Assembly: GCA_027922465.2 (NCBI GenBank)
Contig: BQMF02000058.1
Location: 744,001-808,000 of the forward strand
Source of the DNA: Turritopsis dohrnii
Taxonomy: Eukaryota > Cnidaria > Hydrozoa > Anthoathecata > Oceaniidae
DNA: 64,000 nucleotides
Direction: 5' to 3'
Shown: positions 14,001 through 24,407 of the stretch, in pieces
How the letters are laid out: the number at the start of each line of letters is the position of its first letter
Position numbering within the stretch: the first letter of the stretch is position 1
Translations under genes and position numbers: made by a program
Notes under the pieces: generated by a model
What the model was told of the DNA's origin: nothing
Seen by the model: the letters and a program-made list of their open reading frames with translations, nothing else
Database searches by the model: none

Positions 14001-17000
14001 TCTCTCACCAGCTCTCCTACCATTTGGCATGACAGACAAACAAACAGACAGACAGAGAATCGGCTATTAATAATAGAACAAGCTTCAGTCAAAAAATTAA
14101 TTATTCCAGATAGACATGGGTAGGTATTATTATTTTTCTTTGAATACCTCTTCTATAACACTAGAAATACCGTCTTGAAATACAACTTGTATTGTAGCCT
14201 TTGTTGAAGATTTGGAAGTCTGACAACCTCATACTCCCAGTAGTAGGTTTAGGTTTCTGTGGGTGATTCAGAGTATTAGCATTTCCAGACCAAAAAAATC
14301 AAATTTTTCAAAAAGCTATGAAACAAGAGAAAAAAAATGAGGGGTCATACACCTCTCAACGATAAGCCGTTCCGAAGTTATAGGAAATTTAGTATTGGAA
14401 ATTTGGGGCAATTCTTGACATTTTGTTAGATATTTTCCCTATAGTTTACAACTGTAACAAAACGTCTAATGGCACCAAAAAATTTGATTTTTTAATGAAA
14501 ATAAGGGTTAAAAAATATTGTCATAACTTATTAACACTTCATAATTTGGACTTAATATTTTCAGGGTATATTTGAATAACCATTTACTACAAAAAACAAT
14601 ATTTGTTTTCAATGAATGCTATCCATAACAACAGCAATCTCCCACATGGCAACAACACATAAAAGAGGGTTAAAACAAGAATTAACAGGCAGAGCCTCCA
14701 AAAACTATAAAACTATACTACTTAAGGATAGTCATCACCCCTATAATCGAAAAAAAATCAATTTTTCTTTTATTCTATAAAAAGATAAAGCTTTCGGAGA
14801 GGTTTCTGAAATTGTATATATATGATGCTATAAAAATTTATTATTTGGTACAATATTTTACATTTAATGGTATTTCATTTCATGTTTATTGCAATTTGTT
14901 TACAGAACCTCTTCAGCATCTTTACAAGAACTGTGATCTCTTTTTATAGTAGACTTATTAATTATTCATGTAAAGCAAATACCAGCTATTGTTTCTTTTG
15001 TAATGTTGTTTATTCATGGAATTTCTTTGGAAGACCTTTTCTCGATAAGTATTTTTTGTGTTACTTATCTGTCTTTAAATACCTCCAAAAAACCCTACAA
15101 TGGAGGTATCATTACGTAGTTTTTTGCAATTGAAAGAGTAGGTTTAAACAAGAAGAACAAAACATTACTACAATTTTTTCTTTAAGTGAATATTCACTCT
15201 GCGATAAAGGGAGAAATTTCAAGTAGTTACAACACAAGAAATTAGGCAACCGATAACTTTTGAGAAAATAAGCAAATATGAGGTGTGGGTGCTATATTTT
15301 TGTTTATTTTTCGAGACAAGACAAACAAGACGCATCAGGGAATCACAATTATATTATCAAAATAGAATATTACATAGAATATTATATAAAAAATATTACA
15401 TATATGATAGAAGGAACATTTCATATCATCTTAAGTGACAAATTTCAAATTTTTAATTTGAAATTTTACTAAATATAAGGTTAATTTATGGAGTCACTTA
15501 ATATGAAAGTTCCTCATAACATCTTCTACGTCTCTTTCTTCCTAAACAAAATAATAACAGTTTAATTTCTTTGTTGATAATTGTTATGTGTACACAAAGG
15601 AATCTAAACAAAGTAAACAAACACCTCTCGATCTCCCAAAAAAGGGTCCATTTTGATATGTCAAATAATGTCATAAATCAAAAATTATAAATTAAAACCT
15701 AATACTTCTCAAAAGAACATAAACTTAAAAAAAATATTAATCATACTTTTAAACACAGGCTGCTGCTGCTGCTGTTGCTGAGGTTGTTGTTGAGGTCGCT
15801 GTGGCGATTGCTGTGGCGATTTTATTGAACTCTGACCCTGTTGTTGTTGTTGTTGTTGTTGTTGATGTTGCAAATTTCCTCATTCTTGGCAGCCAGCATG
15901 ACATTTTTGGCTGCCACCACCTCATCCAACTCTGCAACATGATCAACTCTGTTGCCCATTTTTTACTTAATCATAAAAAGAAATAATTGTTTTTAATGAA
16001 TACCATTCAAGTCTAAGATGGTATCAAATAATTCAGAATAAACAGAAAAAGCAGTTAAAGTTAAGATTTAGTGCCCTTTTGCTTTAATTTTTACCCAGGA
16101 CAACCTCGTAATCAATGAGGGTCCTGCCGAGGGAGGCTCTAACAGCATTCAGAAGATGACCCTAACGGCTCAACTAGACAACCTCCTTCGACATTAATAT
16201 TGCTCTAAGCTGAGTGGATCCACAGTTAGTTATAAATGCTAGCTTTACACAGCCTTATCTATTAAACAGCTGAAAATAGTTTAAGATTTAATTCTCACTC
16301 AGGACAACCTCTGTAATCAATGAGGCTCCTGCGAAGGAGGCTCTAGGAGCATTCGTATGATGACCTAAACCACTCAATTAGGTAACCTCCTTCCATATTA
16401 ATATTGCTCTAAGCTGAGTAGATTGACAGTTATCATTTTAAATGCTAGCTATACTCAGCCTAATCTATTTAATCAAGCATAATGATTGCATAATATATAT
16501 TCATTCATTTATTTATAGTTTGTTCACTACATTCATGTACAAACACCGCTGAATGCTTCGGTGACCTTTCAAATTTTAATAATCGCTATCATAAATAAAG
16601 CTAACTCTTATGTCTGAACTTTTAGAATTTTCAGGAGGTTGGATACACACATCGTAGATAATTTATGAACACTAAAACATCGTGTGTATAAGTTGTTTTG
16701 ATGAAATTATAAGAACAATAGGCTTTCGTTGAAATATGAGTAATACATTCAATTTAACACTTATTTCAAAAGAACAAGGTTTTTTAAAGGACACAATGTA
16801 GCAACTATGGAAAAAATAATCTTTGTTCAACTTTTCTATAGAATCATATGTTCAACCCCCGTTTTAAAACATACTATGGTTGTATTTTTTATGTTTTATA
16901 TTTTTTAATTTATGTGCTAATGAGAAAGCTTATCAGTCTGAAACTAACGATTCGGCCATAAATGAATCTCAAAACCTCTAATGAACAGATTTAAGATTTT

Positions 17001-20000
17001 AACACCTGCCGCCTCCCAACAGGTTAAAAACTCACAAAAACCTACAAAGCTAAGAATGTTCCCTCTTAAATGTTCTGTTTCTTAGTAAAAGCCTTCTCGA
17101 TGACTATACAATTTAGTCTCCACTTGTACAACCTTCACATCATAGGTATCCTCAAAACCTTCACACTCAACTGTGAAGTCACATTCCTCGTCATATTCAT
17201 CATCATCTAACACAGCAGCACAACACTTTGATACCAAATTTCTTTCCCATTATCTATCATTTTGTGTAATATTACTTTTCCAAAAAACGTAGGTACTGTT
17301 TTTCTTCCTTTTATCTCCTATGTTGCCACTTTTAATCGAGTCTTCTAACAGTTCTTCTTTCTTTTCAGCAAGCAACTGCTTACGCTCGGTTTCTGATCTT
17401 AACTTATTACAGTACCTGTTTCGCTCTCATTTCTGCATCCATCGAAAAATAATCTATTAGTTGCTTCAGATTATTCCTTAAAGTATCTACAGAATACTTT
17501 TGATACTTGCTATTCACAGTCCCACCCATTTGCATAAGCCTCTTATCAGCAACCTTTTGTTCCAGATTGACCTTTTGATAACTGACTTGTCATAGCAAAG
17601 CACTGAGCAATTTATGTTGTGGGTAACTGGAGCATATCCCATCAAGCTTTGCAACAGAATTAATGTAGCCCACATCTGATATTGTTTCTGTGAGATATTC
17701 TTTCTCATCAACAGATTTCTGGTACTTTATTTCAGATTCAAATTTTTTTCTGTCCATTTGGTCCATCTTGAATTGCACAATTTCTCTTCTCTTTTGCCTG
17801 TACTTTTCTACCAGTTGTACCTGTTTGTTTTTGCAATACATATAATTTTTTCTAACTCTTCGGTTGTCTTTGTTTCGAGCCATTTGCCGGTTTTGTTGTT
17901 ACTGAACCTTACTCCACAAGCTGCTATTGTTGATGGTTTCATGCTCAATTTCCTATCATATTGTGCAAAATCTTGTTCCGATATAACATTCGTCCTTAAA
18001 CAATTTCGTGTTTCTTTAATGACATCTTCAGGAGGTTGATGATGAAGCCCTCCAGGCCACTGATCCTTTCACTGGCTTTGAACCATTAGAGAGCATGTAC
18101 AACAAATTATTTCAAGACCATTCTGGGGTAAAACTTTCAAATTCTGGGTTTTCTGTCTGTTCAAACAATTAAACGTAAATCGTATCTTTTGATAAGTATT
18201 TTTCTTCAAATACAGTAAAGCCTTGGATCATTTAAGAAGCATCAGTTCTGGCTGAACACAAATATTCCAACAGCAACTCCCACATTTTATTCAAAGCAAA
18301 TATATGCCCAGACCCTTCAACAATACGAAATAAAGGACCACTGACTAATTTATTAAAAATTCCCAAGGCTCATGCAGCTGCTAAATAGACTGGATAATCA
18401 ATGTCTTTCTTAATAGATGCATGCAAGAAATTATCACTGTCCAACAATCCAACAAATTCACTCAAGTGGTTACGATGATAATAGATTGCTCCACCAAGTA
18501 CAAAAAAAATGTTGAAACCATGATGCAAAAATGAAACCACTGAATATTTTCTTGTTCTTTTACTGAAAGCAAGTTGTAATTTTCGACTATGAAGGGAATT
18601 ACTTCCTTCCACCACGATTCAAATTGCCAAAAGAATGCTGAATTCGTAATTTTATTTTATTAGGAAAAATAAAAAAATTCACTGAAAGTGTTTTTTTCCT
18701 ATTTTTTTTCTCTTATGATAAGTTCCTGTAACTTTGTTGAAAAAGTTCACAGAAGAGATTTCGTGATGTAGATTACGCTCAACATATTTTTCTACACTCT
18801 GTTGTTATGATTTGAGTTTTCCCGTGTTGAAGAATGGATTTTTTTTCATGTTTTATGTTTGTTGCGACACAAACGGGTGGCACATATTATTGATATCTAA
18901 ATTACTTACAGAGCGAAAAACAGCAGCATGTAATAATTTTACATATACTAAACAAATAGTTTGCTATACGTCTTTTCTCAGTGTGATGAAAATTTATATG
19001 AAAATGTAAAGTAACCTAGAGAAATACATTTTAGAAATAGACTAGGCTATTCATATTTGTTTATTTTTCTTCTGAATGCTTTTGGAGGAACAACAAAATA
19101 TGAAGACAGACATGCAACAAAATGTAAAAATATTTAAAAATGCATTATTTATGGCTTAATTACTTATGTACGTAGACAAATTTTTGAAATTTTTGATATC
19201 TTGTTAAGGCTGTTTCCAAAACCATTCTGTTCGAAGTGTTTTGAAGCCTAGATGTGATACACTGAATGTTATCCTGTTTATCATTTAAAAGAGTTGCATT
19301 CTCCTGGCAGCATTTACATTCAATCAACTTCAAACCGGTTTGTTTCAACAGCACCCTGAACTCTTACGTCAGTAGTATCAGATATCGTTGGTGATATTCT
19401 GTTTCACTGTTTGCCATCCTTATCACTTCTCTATGATTGAGCGTAACTTGAGCGTAATACACGTCATATCACGTGACTACAGCTTTGTCTTGGACCTCAG
19501 CGCTACTGTTTTTGGGTTCAAAATTCATTTTTAGTCTCAAACAAGTTTTATTTTTATTAATTTGATTTTTTGAATGAATTTACAAAATTTCATCTGAAGG
19601 TTTGATTCCCCTTTAAAGTCATATTTAGTGCCATCATTATGTTGCAAGCAATTGTTGTCACTTTCCAGCAAAGCAATTTAGATACTATTTCAGCTTCAAC
19701 CGTGAGTTCAGCAGTTAAACTGTTTTTGGGCAGTTTGTCAATGTCTTTATTTGCCAGCTTCTTCAAAATCAATCTAATTGTACTGCTACAATTCTCAACA
19801 CTAATGTTTCTTTTTAGCAACTCATAAAATACAAATCTCACTTCATCTGAGTATTTGCCATTTTTGAAAGTTTGGATGCAATTCTCATCATTTTCCATAA
19901 TTTCTGGCATTGAATTTTACAAGCTCATCATCTTTTTCCATTATTTTTGTCTTCAAGAGACTGTTCCTGCTTATGAGTTTTTCAATTTCGCATTTCAGTT

Positions 20001-23000
20001 GATTTACTTTCTTCTGATGCAGTTCATTTTGTGCTTCACTTTCATTCATTATTTCATTTAAATGTGATTTCTACCTCAGAATCATTCTGCTGACTAGTCA
20101 AGCCACCTTCGTCTGGTCTTTTCTGGGTTTTCTTCAAACTCAACAGGGCGATCAAGAACTTGTTTCTTTCAGCATTTGCTTTTTTCTTGCGAAGCTTCTC
20201 TGCTGTGTTTTGTACATCCTTAAAAAGTCTCTCAGTTGCACTTGGAGAGATTTCCTCACTCATTTCGAAGTAACTACTTAGGAACTGTGAAATATCTTCC
20301 CAACAAATCTTAAGTGAGGTTTTTGCTCTGCATAAAGACAAAAACACTTGATTTGTTATGATACATGGGTCTGATAAGATAATGTGGCCACGCTCCAATT
20401 TCTCAGGGTCAAACGTCTTTAAATCTGGAAATTTCACAGCATTTTTTATGAATTCCTTCCTCATTTCAGTCTTGCCATCCAGTTTCTTAGGTTCTATTCT
20501 CTTCAGAAACCTCCCATGACTTAAATCGCTTATCTTTGACTTTTCTTTATTTATTCCAACATTTGCCAACATAGTACACACTGCTTTATCCCTTGAACCA
20601 CCATGTTTCGATGCAATCTCAAGAATTCTTTCAAAACCTTTATAGCTGATATACTTGAAGTTTAGAGTTGAATCGTATCTAGTTGTGCAGAATCTCCTTA
20701 ACGCAACTTCATCATAACTGTCTACAAGTGATACTAAAAGATCACTATCACTATCTGCATTACTTGAACTTTCTGCTATAACTTCACTTTTAACATTTCG
20801 GTGTGATATTTGACCTATAAAGTGCAGTCAATTTTTTTGTGAAAAAATAAAAACAGAAAAACAAAACAACACAAATTTCCAAAAAAGAGACTTACTTAAG
20901 TTGATATCAAAATCCTCTTCCATTGGTTTCTGTTTTTCATTGGGTGAACTGGCTAGTAGACATTGTTAATAGATCCATCTGGGCCTACGCAGACCATAAA
21001 AAGTTATAAGATATTTAATTTTTATTATATGTTTTAATTTATTTTGATTTATTTTGTATAATGACACTAATGATGGCACAAGCGAAGTTTATGCAAAAAT
21101 AAATTAAAACATATTTTAATAATAAAAATTAAATATGGCAAATATTAATTAATTAATTACAAAAATAACTTACCATCATCAAAGAAACTGTTATTTAGAG
21201 GAAAAGTAAAAAGCTTTGTGAATGATTCATCTCTGTTCTGCTGTTGCTTTTCCATATTCTTCACTCATTATATATTTCCCCATAGGGTGAAATATATATG
21301 TTAAAACGAGCATTTTCTCCTCCGTTTACCTTTATAGCCGCGGTTCAGTATTGAATTTTGGCCTAGCCAAGATAGATAAGAATATAGGCTAGTCTTCAGT
21401 GAATTAGTACGCCATTTTGTTCAGTCGTGAAGACGGGTAGTGGAAGTATTTTGCTTTCTTCCAGCTTTTAAAATGATTCAATGGATTAAACATTGGATGA
21501 TGGAAATAAATCGTTTTAGTTCAGTGTTGTCCTAAAAGGTTTTGTAAAAACTTTTGAAGGAACATGTAAAAAAACAGAGAAAAAAATGATACCAAGTTGT
21601 GCATGTTTTGTTTTTGTTGACAATAATATTATGATGACTGCTTATTAAATGCTTAAAACAGTAAAGCATTGAAGCTGTGATTTCAGTGCAAAGGCCAAAA
21701 TTCATCATTAAAAGCTACAACTAAAAAGTTTAATGTAATTTAAAATTTTGGGCTATATAAAGTATAACTATTATAAAGTTAAAAGCAAGATAAAAATTAT
21801 CATAGAACCTCCGAAAAGACTAGAATGACTTGGAATTAACGCAACAAACAAAGCCTCGGCTAGACTAAAAGAGAATTCCACACAAGAAAGCCTTGGTTAT
21901 GTAGAGGGGCTAACTTAAGAATTTCGAATGATTCAATGTGTTTGAATTATATACATGAACAAGTTAACTATAAAATACTGCTAAAATCTAGTAAATTTCA
22001 CTTTTCAATAAAATAGTGTAATAATAATAAAGTAGATACATAAATTATAAAAATATAATCATTGTGAATATTATAAGTGTTGTATTTAAAAGAATTAAGA
22101 TGGATTTTCTTTCTGAATTTGGTCATTTCACTTTTAAAATTATTATGCGGTTCAATATTAGTCAGCTCTGTTTGCACCGACTTCCACAGTTTTGACCCCC
22201 TCATTGTAAATGTGTTTTGGTAATTTGAAAAGTACCTATTTGAAATCGTAAGCTTATTTTGGCAACGAATACCATACCTTTTCTTTTCTTTAGTGAACAT
22301 GTCAAAACTGACAGGGTCAATTTGCTTGTAGCAGATCTAGTGCATCAAGCATAAGATACATCACTTGTACAAATATTCAATTGGCATCCATCCTGCATGT
22401 TCTAGCGATTCCTCTGTTGTCAGGTATCCAGATAGGTGGTAAATAGTCCAAGCTGCCTTGGCATGGATTTCGTCCAATTTGTGAATTGAATAATTATTAT
22501 TTCCCCATACAGAAATGTTGTACACAACAGACTGCAGAATAGTTGCGTCAGGACTTTGCTACCGAGTTTTGACATTCTTTTCAGCATCTTCACTTTGCAA
22601 CGAAAGTTCTTTAGCGTCTTTTCTAGATGGGGTCTCCATGAAAGTGTTTATCGATAACAACACATAACACCTTGTGACTTTCAACCAACTTGAAAAAAGC
22701 TGTATCAAAGAAAATCAAAGAAAACCACGATCGGCTAGTGCAATCCAAAAGAAAGATAATAATTGTTGAAGTTGAGTGATTTTTCTAATTTTTTGTATGA
22801 CGTCAGGATTTTACACAGCAATCTTTGAAGATGCTAGCATTGCATCCCCAGTCAAGCCCAACGTTTTTTAAAAAATATACGAGAACCAATAGGTATAACT
22901 GATGTTTTTGGGGGTCTGCAATACAGGGGATGTGGTAACGAAAAATTTGGGCCTAAATGTTTTTGCTACTGCGGCTGTGACGGCATCAAAATCTTTGATC

Positions 23001-23553
23001 AACAATATTTCTGCACAATAGTTCGCCATAGGCGAAACCGATCCAATTTTTTGCTACGTTTTTCGAGCTCTACAACATGGGTACATTTTCCAATCACGAT
23101 TCCGTGATTTAATTTCTAGTCACAGGGTATACACACATGGGAAGGTACGAAAAAAAGGAAATAGCACCATTTGTCATAACGCAAAAACAAAAGTTTATAT
23201 CTATATACCTCCCTGATGCAGTGTAGTCACAATAGAGAACTAAAAAAAGAATTACAGAACTATTATTTGTCTGTATAAAATTTATATTATATTTATATCT
23301 AGTTATTCATAAAAATTTGTTTTATTATTAGTCTTTTCAAAAAAAATGGATTCCTAAAAATGATTTATATACCTTTCCTATCACCAAACGGCCCACAAAA
23401 TGTCAAGTCTTTCCCAATAATATTATCACGAATGAAATAGAAGTTGGAACTTTCGGGATTGTATTCTGATTCTTTCTCTTCTTCATTTTGTGAAATACTT
23501 GGGAATTCAGAATGAAATTTTCTACCATGTGCACCACGGTAGTTATCAGCCAT
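2046..23553 (-). CDS. Fused class-V aminotransferase (cysteine desulfurase-like) + TtcA-like tRNA 2-thiolase
   Basis: Twenty-six exons joined by GT-AG junctions give one open frame of 1009 codons: 23373-23553, 23209-23239, 9374-9490, 9035-9152, 8887-8952, 8297-8362, 8080-8221, 7962-8001, 7127-7197, 6977-7050, 6777-6887, 6639-6685, 6243-6423, 6102-6163, 5640-5699, 5449-5560, 5330-5377, 5015-5239, 3760-4293, 3507-3629, 3285-3402, 2923-3073, 2758-2820, 2540-2612, 2294-2341, 2046-2213. Residues ~65-500 are a PLP fold-I class-V aminotransferase: LYCDYTASGR, LPHYGNTHTTTSV, SPYEHHSNLLPW, D236, the Schiff-base lysine in SSHKFIGGPG (K269), and RSGCACAGPYAE (C407/C409) at the desulfurase cysteine position. 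Residues ~510-760 are a linker containing CNC and CDVC. Residues 763-1009 are TtcA-like: SGGKDS (781-786), CSYCSRMKRGR (C858/C861), GQHLDD, GDLRVIRPL and ENCPACFESP (C946/C949). Inferred role: moving sulfur from cysteine to a tRNA cytidine. Substrate and cell location are unknown. No organelle presequence is obvious at the chosen ATG. Confidence 0.9.
4538..4653. repeat. dispersed repeat, copy 2
   Basis: Same orientation and sequence as 196-299, with a short extra segment after the first 30 bases. It lies in the intron between exons 18 and 19 of the fused aminotransferase/thiolase gene. Confidence 0.7.
9571..10495. repeat. dispersed repeat family R1, two adjacent copies
   Basis: The shared core reads roughly: cacttttattttagagag, a GACGTCAG segment, gagaaccaatagggataact, a tatgacatcatca block, then tttttcgagctctacaacat and a gggtacacttt block. 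One copy covers 9571-10099. A shorter second copy covers about 10100-10495 and is cut by the mariner. Other copies lie at 12140-12600, 13680-13990 (inverted), 22795-23140 and, split by a LINE, 25195-25283 plus 27470-27700. No ORF is shared, so it is probably a non-autonomous element. Confidence 0.8.
10496..11944 (+). pseudogene. mariner-like (Tc1/mariner superfamily) transposase, frameshifted
   Basis: A mariner-type 5' end (cagggtgggccaaaaaaa) at about 10502 is followed by a transposase reading frame from 10869. The N-terminus has paired helix-turn-helix sequence (MPFSTEDKILIKHYRLEKGY, then GSGRPISVRTEEN and RSTVRRIIKHN). Catalytic landmarks follow in broken frames: FTDEKI near 11330, IMVSAGIS with KTSIFF near 11465-11515, QQDGARAH near 11618, and DLNPVDYGIW near 11725. 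At least two frameshifts and a stop separate these pieces, so it cannot encode an intact enzyme. No matching 3' inverted end was found near 12000-12100, so the right end is eroded or missing. It sits inside repeat family R1 in the giant intron. Confidence 0.85.
12140..12600. repeat. repeat family R1, copy 3
   Basis: Contains the gctctacatgggtacacttt block, the ttcgtcacgggg block and the cacttttattttagagagtg block of the family. It lies downstream of the mariner relic. Diverged and partly rearranged. Confidence 0.7.
13077..13199. repeat. short inverted-repeat element
   Basis: Positions 13077-13091 (aaagtgtgcccgtga) and 13185-13199 (tcacgggcacacttt) are exact inverted copies about 93 bases apart. 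The spacing and AT-rich interior fit a small MITE. No target-site duplication was confirmed. Confidence 0.5.
13680..13990. repeat. repeat family R1, copy 4 (inverted)
   Basis: Read on the minus strand, this gives the same blocks in the same order (GACGTCAG, ggataactgacgtttt, tatgacatc-like, ttttcgagctctacaacatg, gggtacactt). It is followed by a cagacaaacaaacagacaga simple repeat at about 14033-14052. Confidence 0.7.
14150..15960 (-). CDS. possible exons of an unidentified Gln-rich protein, nested in the intron
   Basis: Three minus-strand segments look coding. (a) 15960 down to 15750: an ATG frame reading MGNRVDHVAELDEVV with an amphipathic helix. After a frame change it gives a Gln/Pro run (LQHQQQQQQQQ, then SPQQSPQRPQQQPQ) ending PVFK before a possible donor at about 15750. 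(b) About 15546 down to 15510: after an AG acceptor, either EERDVEDVMRN or RRKRRRRCYEEL depending on phase. (c) 14229 down to 14156: TSKSSTKATIQVVFQDG with a following EE|gtattc donor. I could not find one consistent frame through all three, and the ATG and Gln frames differ by one base. The family is not recognised. It may be a nested gene, a pseudogene or chance. Confidence 0.3.
15841..15864. repeat. (TTG)n / (CAA)n microsatellite
   Basis: Eight consecutive TTG units. On the minus strand they would encode Gln, Asn or Thr depending on frame. They form the core of the possible Gln-rich exon. Confidence 0.9.
16086..16480. repeat. tandem duplication of a ~200-bp unit
   Basis: Two direct copies (about 16086-16265 and 16296-16475) share ggacaacctc, aatcaatgagg, ggaggctct, attaatattgctctaagctg and the closing gctagct and cagccta blocks. 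They differ by substitutions and small indels. No ORF and no recognised family. Confidence 0.85.
17090..20940 (-). pseudogene. degenerate multicopy (transposon-type) protein gene
   Basis: Reading right to left, there is a short first exon (KQKPMEEDFDINL, donor AG|gtaagt near 20895). A frame open from about 20820 to 20054 follows, containing DSYDEVALRRFC, KHGGSRDKAVCTML and SDPCIITNQVFL. A frameshift leads to a Lys/Glu-rich coiled coil, and another near 19912 to GKYSDEVRFVFYELL with LTAELTVEAEI. After 19590 the frame is broken. Recognisable pieces return at 18615-17090: GGAIYYHRNHLSEF, KLVSGPLFRIVEGSGHIF, SEQDFAQYDRKLSMKPS, NKTGKWLETKTTEELEKI, and an acidic tail ending YSHREGFY. This order matches a widespread uncharacterised multicopy family that I associate with mobile elements in cnidarians and fishes. 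That assignment is from memory of the family pattern. At least four frame breaks argue it is dead. Confidence 0.65.
21998..22650 (-). pseudogene. 3' stub of a LINE reverse-transcriptase ORF
   Basis: Minus-strand frames around stops and shifts give typical C-terminal LINE sequence: WRPHLEKTLKNFRCKVK, a VVYNISVWGNNNYSIHKLDEIHAKA segment in pieces, then NQNTFTMRGSKLWKSVQTEL and IEPHNNFKSEM. These correspond to the region after the catalytic domain (compare SYRGPHLWNALVSSS in the LINE at 25593-27371). No catalytic motifs remain. It is a truncated insertion in the giant intron. Confidence 0.7.
22795..23140. repeat. repeat family R1, copy 5
   Basis: Contains gacgtcagga, gagaaccaataggtataact, gcggctgtgac, tttttcgagctctacaacat and gggtacatttt in family order. 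It ends only about 70 bases from exon 2 of the fused gene. Confidence 0.75.
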
Positions 23554-23689
23554 TTTTATTTACAAATTTTAGAGAATTCTTGTTAACATCTGCACAAATT
23601 TTTGCTGACACCAATAATGCATTCTCTCTCTCGCACCATCGATATATGTATATCCAACGAACTATAAAACCCATGGAATGACCCAACGA

Positions 23690-24150
23690 AATAGGTTTTA
23701 TATTTCGTTGATATATCATGGAAGCTTCACACCCCTTGTTTTTACGTGCTTTGGCGGCGTCATGGCGAAGGAGTTTCCTCACATTCTACAATCGACTAGC
23801 AGAAATGATAGCTCAAAGGAGAGACAACGATCCCAGCAGAATAGTAGGGAGCTTACGAAACTACGACGGCAACGTGGACGACGACGTGAGGCAAACAAAA
23901 GATTCACTTTACTCCGTAGATTTGCTTTCGAATGGAAGTCATTTCACACTATACTATTGGGAAATGTTTTTAATTTTACTAATATCATTGTTAGATTTGC
24001 ACGTTCTACACACAACGTGAAAAGTAATATTTTGAAGTCGTACCGAAAACGAAGACGTGAGAATAGCAGTACTTCCGATAAATTTTCCTCGGTTCCTTCA
24101 TGGTTCTGCCTCTCAAAGTTCAAAAAACAAACTTCAAAGGCATTATAAAT
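23690..24150 (+). pseudogene. fragment of a multicopy mobile-element ORF (HGSFTPLVF family)
   Basis: Two overlapping frames share the homology. One gives YHGSFTPLVFTCFGG (23678 frame) and the other FYNRLAEMIAQRRDN (23718 frame). These are consecutive in the related ORF at 63244-63780, which reads IEHGSFTPLVFTIQGGMGRE then LCKMIAEKKTEQL. One frameshift therefore separates the parts. The sequence beyond about 23830 no longer resembles that protein. It lies head-to-head just upstream of the fused gene start codon at 23553. Confidence 0.65.
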
Positions 24151-24252
24151 AAACTTCTTAACACAAGTGTATAGTTTCTGCTCGTTTGTGATTCATAGAA
24201 GATGAATATCTTGTACGTCGTCGTCCACGTTGCCGTCGTACTTTCGTAAGTT
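23853..24252. repeat. inverted repeat pair around a 320-base spacer
   Basis: About 23848-23893 and 24207-24252 are inverted copies over about 40 bases with two or three mismatches. The shared core is tacgacggcaacgtggacga on the plus strand at 23862 and its complement at 24220. The core in one frame encodes YDGNVDDDV. Confidence 0.8.
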
Positions 24253-24352
24253 CCCTAGTGAAAAATTGGCTCCGTACGAGAATAAGTTTCAGCCTGCTTA
24301 GAAGCTAGCTCCTATAATTGCGCGGTTCTCGATCAGTAAATAAAGAAGATCT

Positions 24353-24407
24353 TCGGCACCATAGTCAAAAGAAAAAAACGTTTTTTTCTTTTGACTATGT
24401 CGGCACC
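24353..24407. mobile_element. 39-bp palindromic insertion with 8-bp direct repeats
   Basis: tcggcacc occurs at 24353-24360 and again at 24400-24407. Between them, 24361-24398 is a perfect palindrome (atagtcaaaagaaaaaaacg and its complement). An 8-bp duplication is typical of hAT-type transposition. The insertion itself is too small to be autonomous. Confidence 0.7.

Larger units (their letters stand above)
9491..23208 (-). other. 13.7-kb second intron of the fused gene, a mobile-element sink
   Basis: Exon 2 encodes LYCDYTASG and ends in AG at 23209. Exon 3 begins with G at 9490, restoring Arg and the family sequence GRSLKYIEDYIQ, so the intron is real. It contains repeat copies, a mariner relic, a tandem 200-bp duplication, a long transposon-type pseudogene and a LINE stub. 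All other introns of this gene are shorter than about 700 bases. Confidence 0.85.

Noticed and set aside
15801..15986. Plus-strand ORF with a run of valines (MAIAVAILLNSDPVVV...)
   Set aside because: It is the complement of the CAA/TTG microsatellite; no splice or family context.
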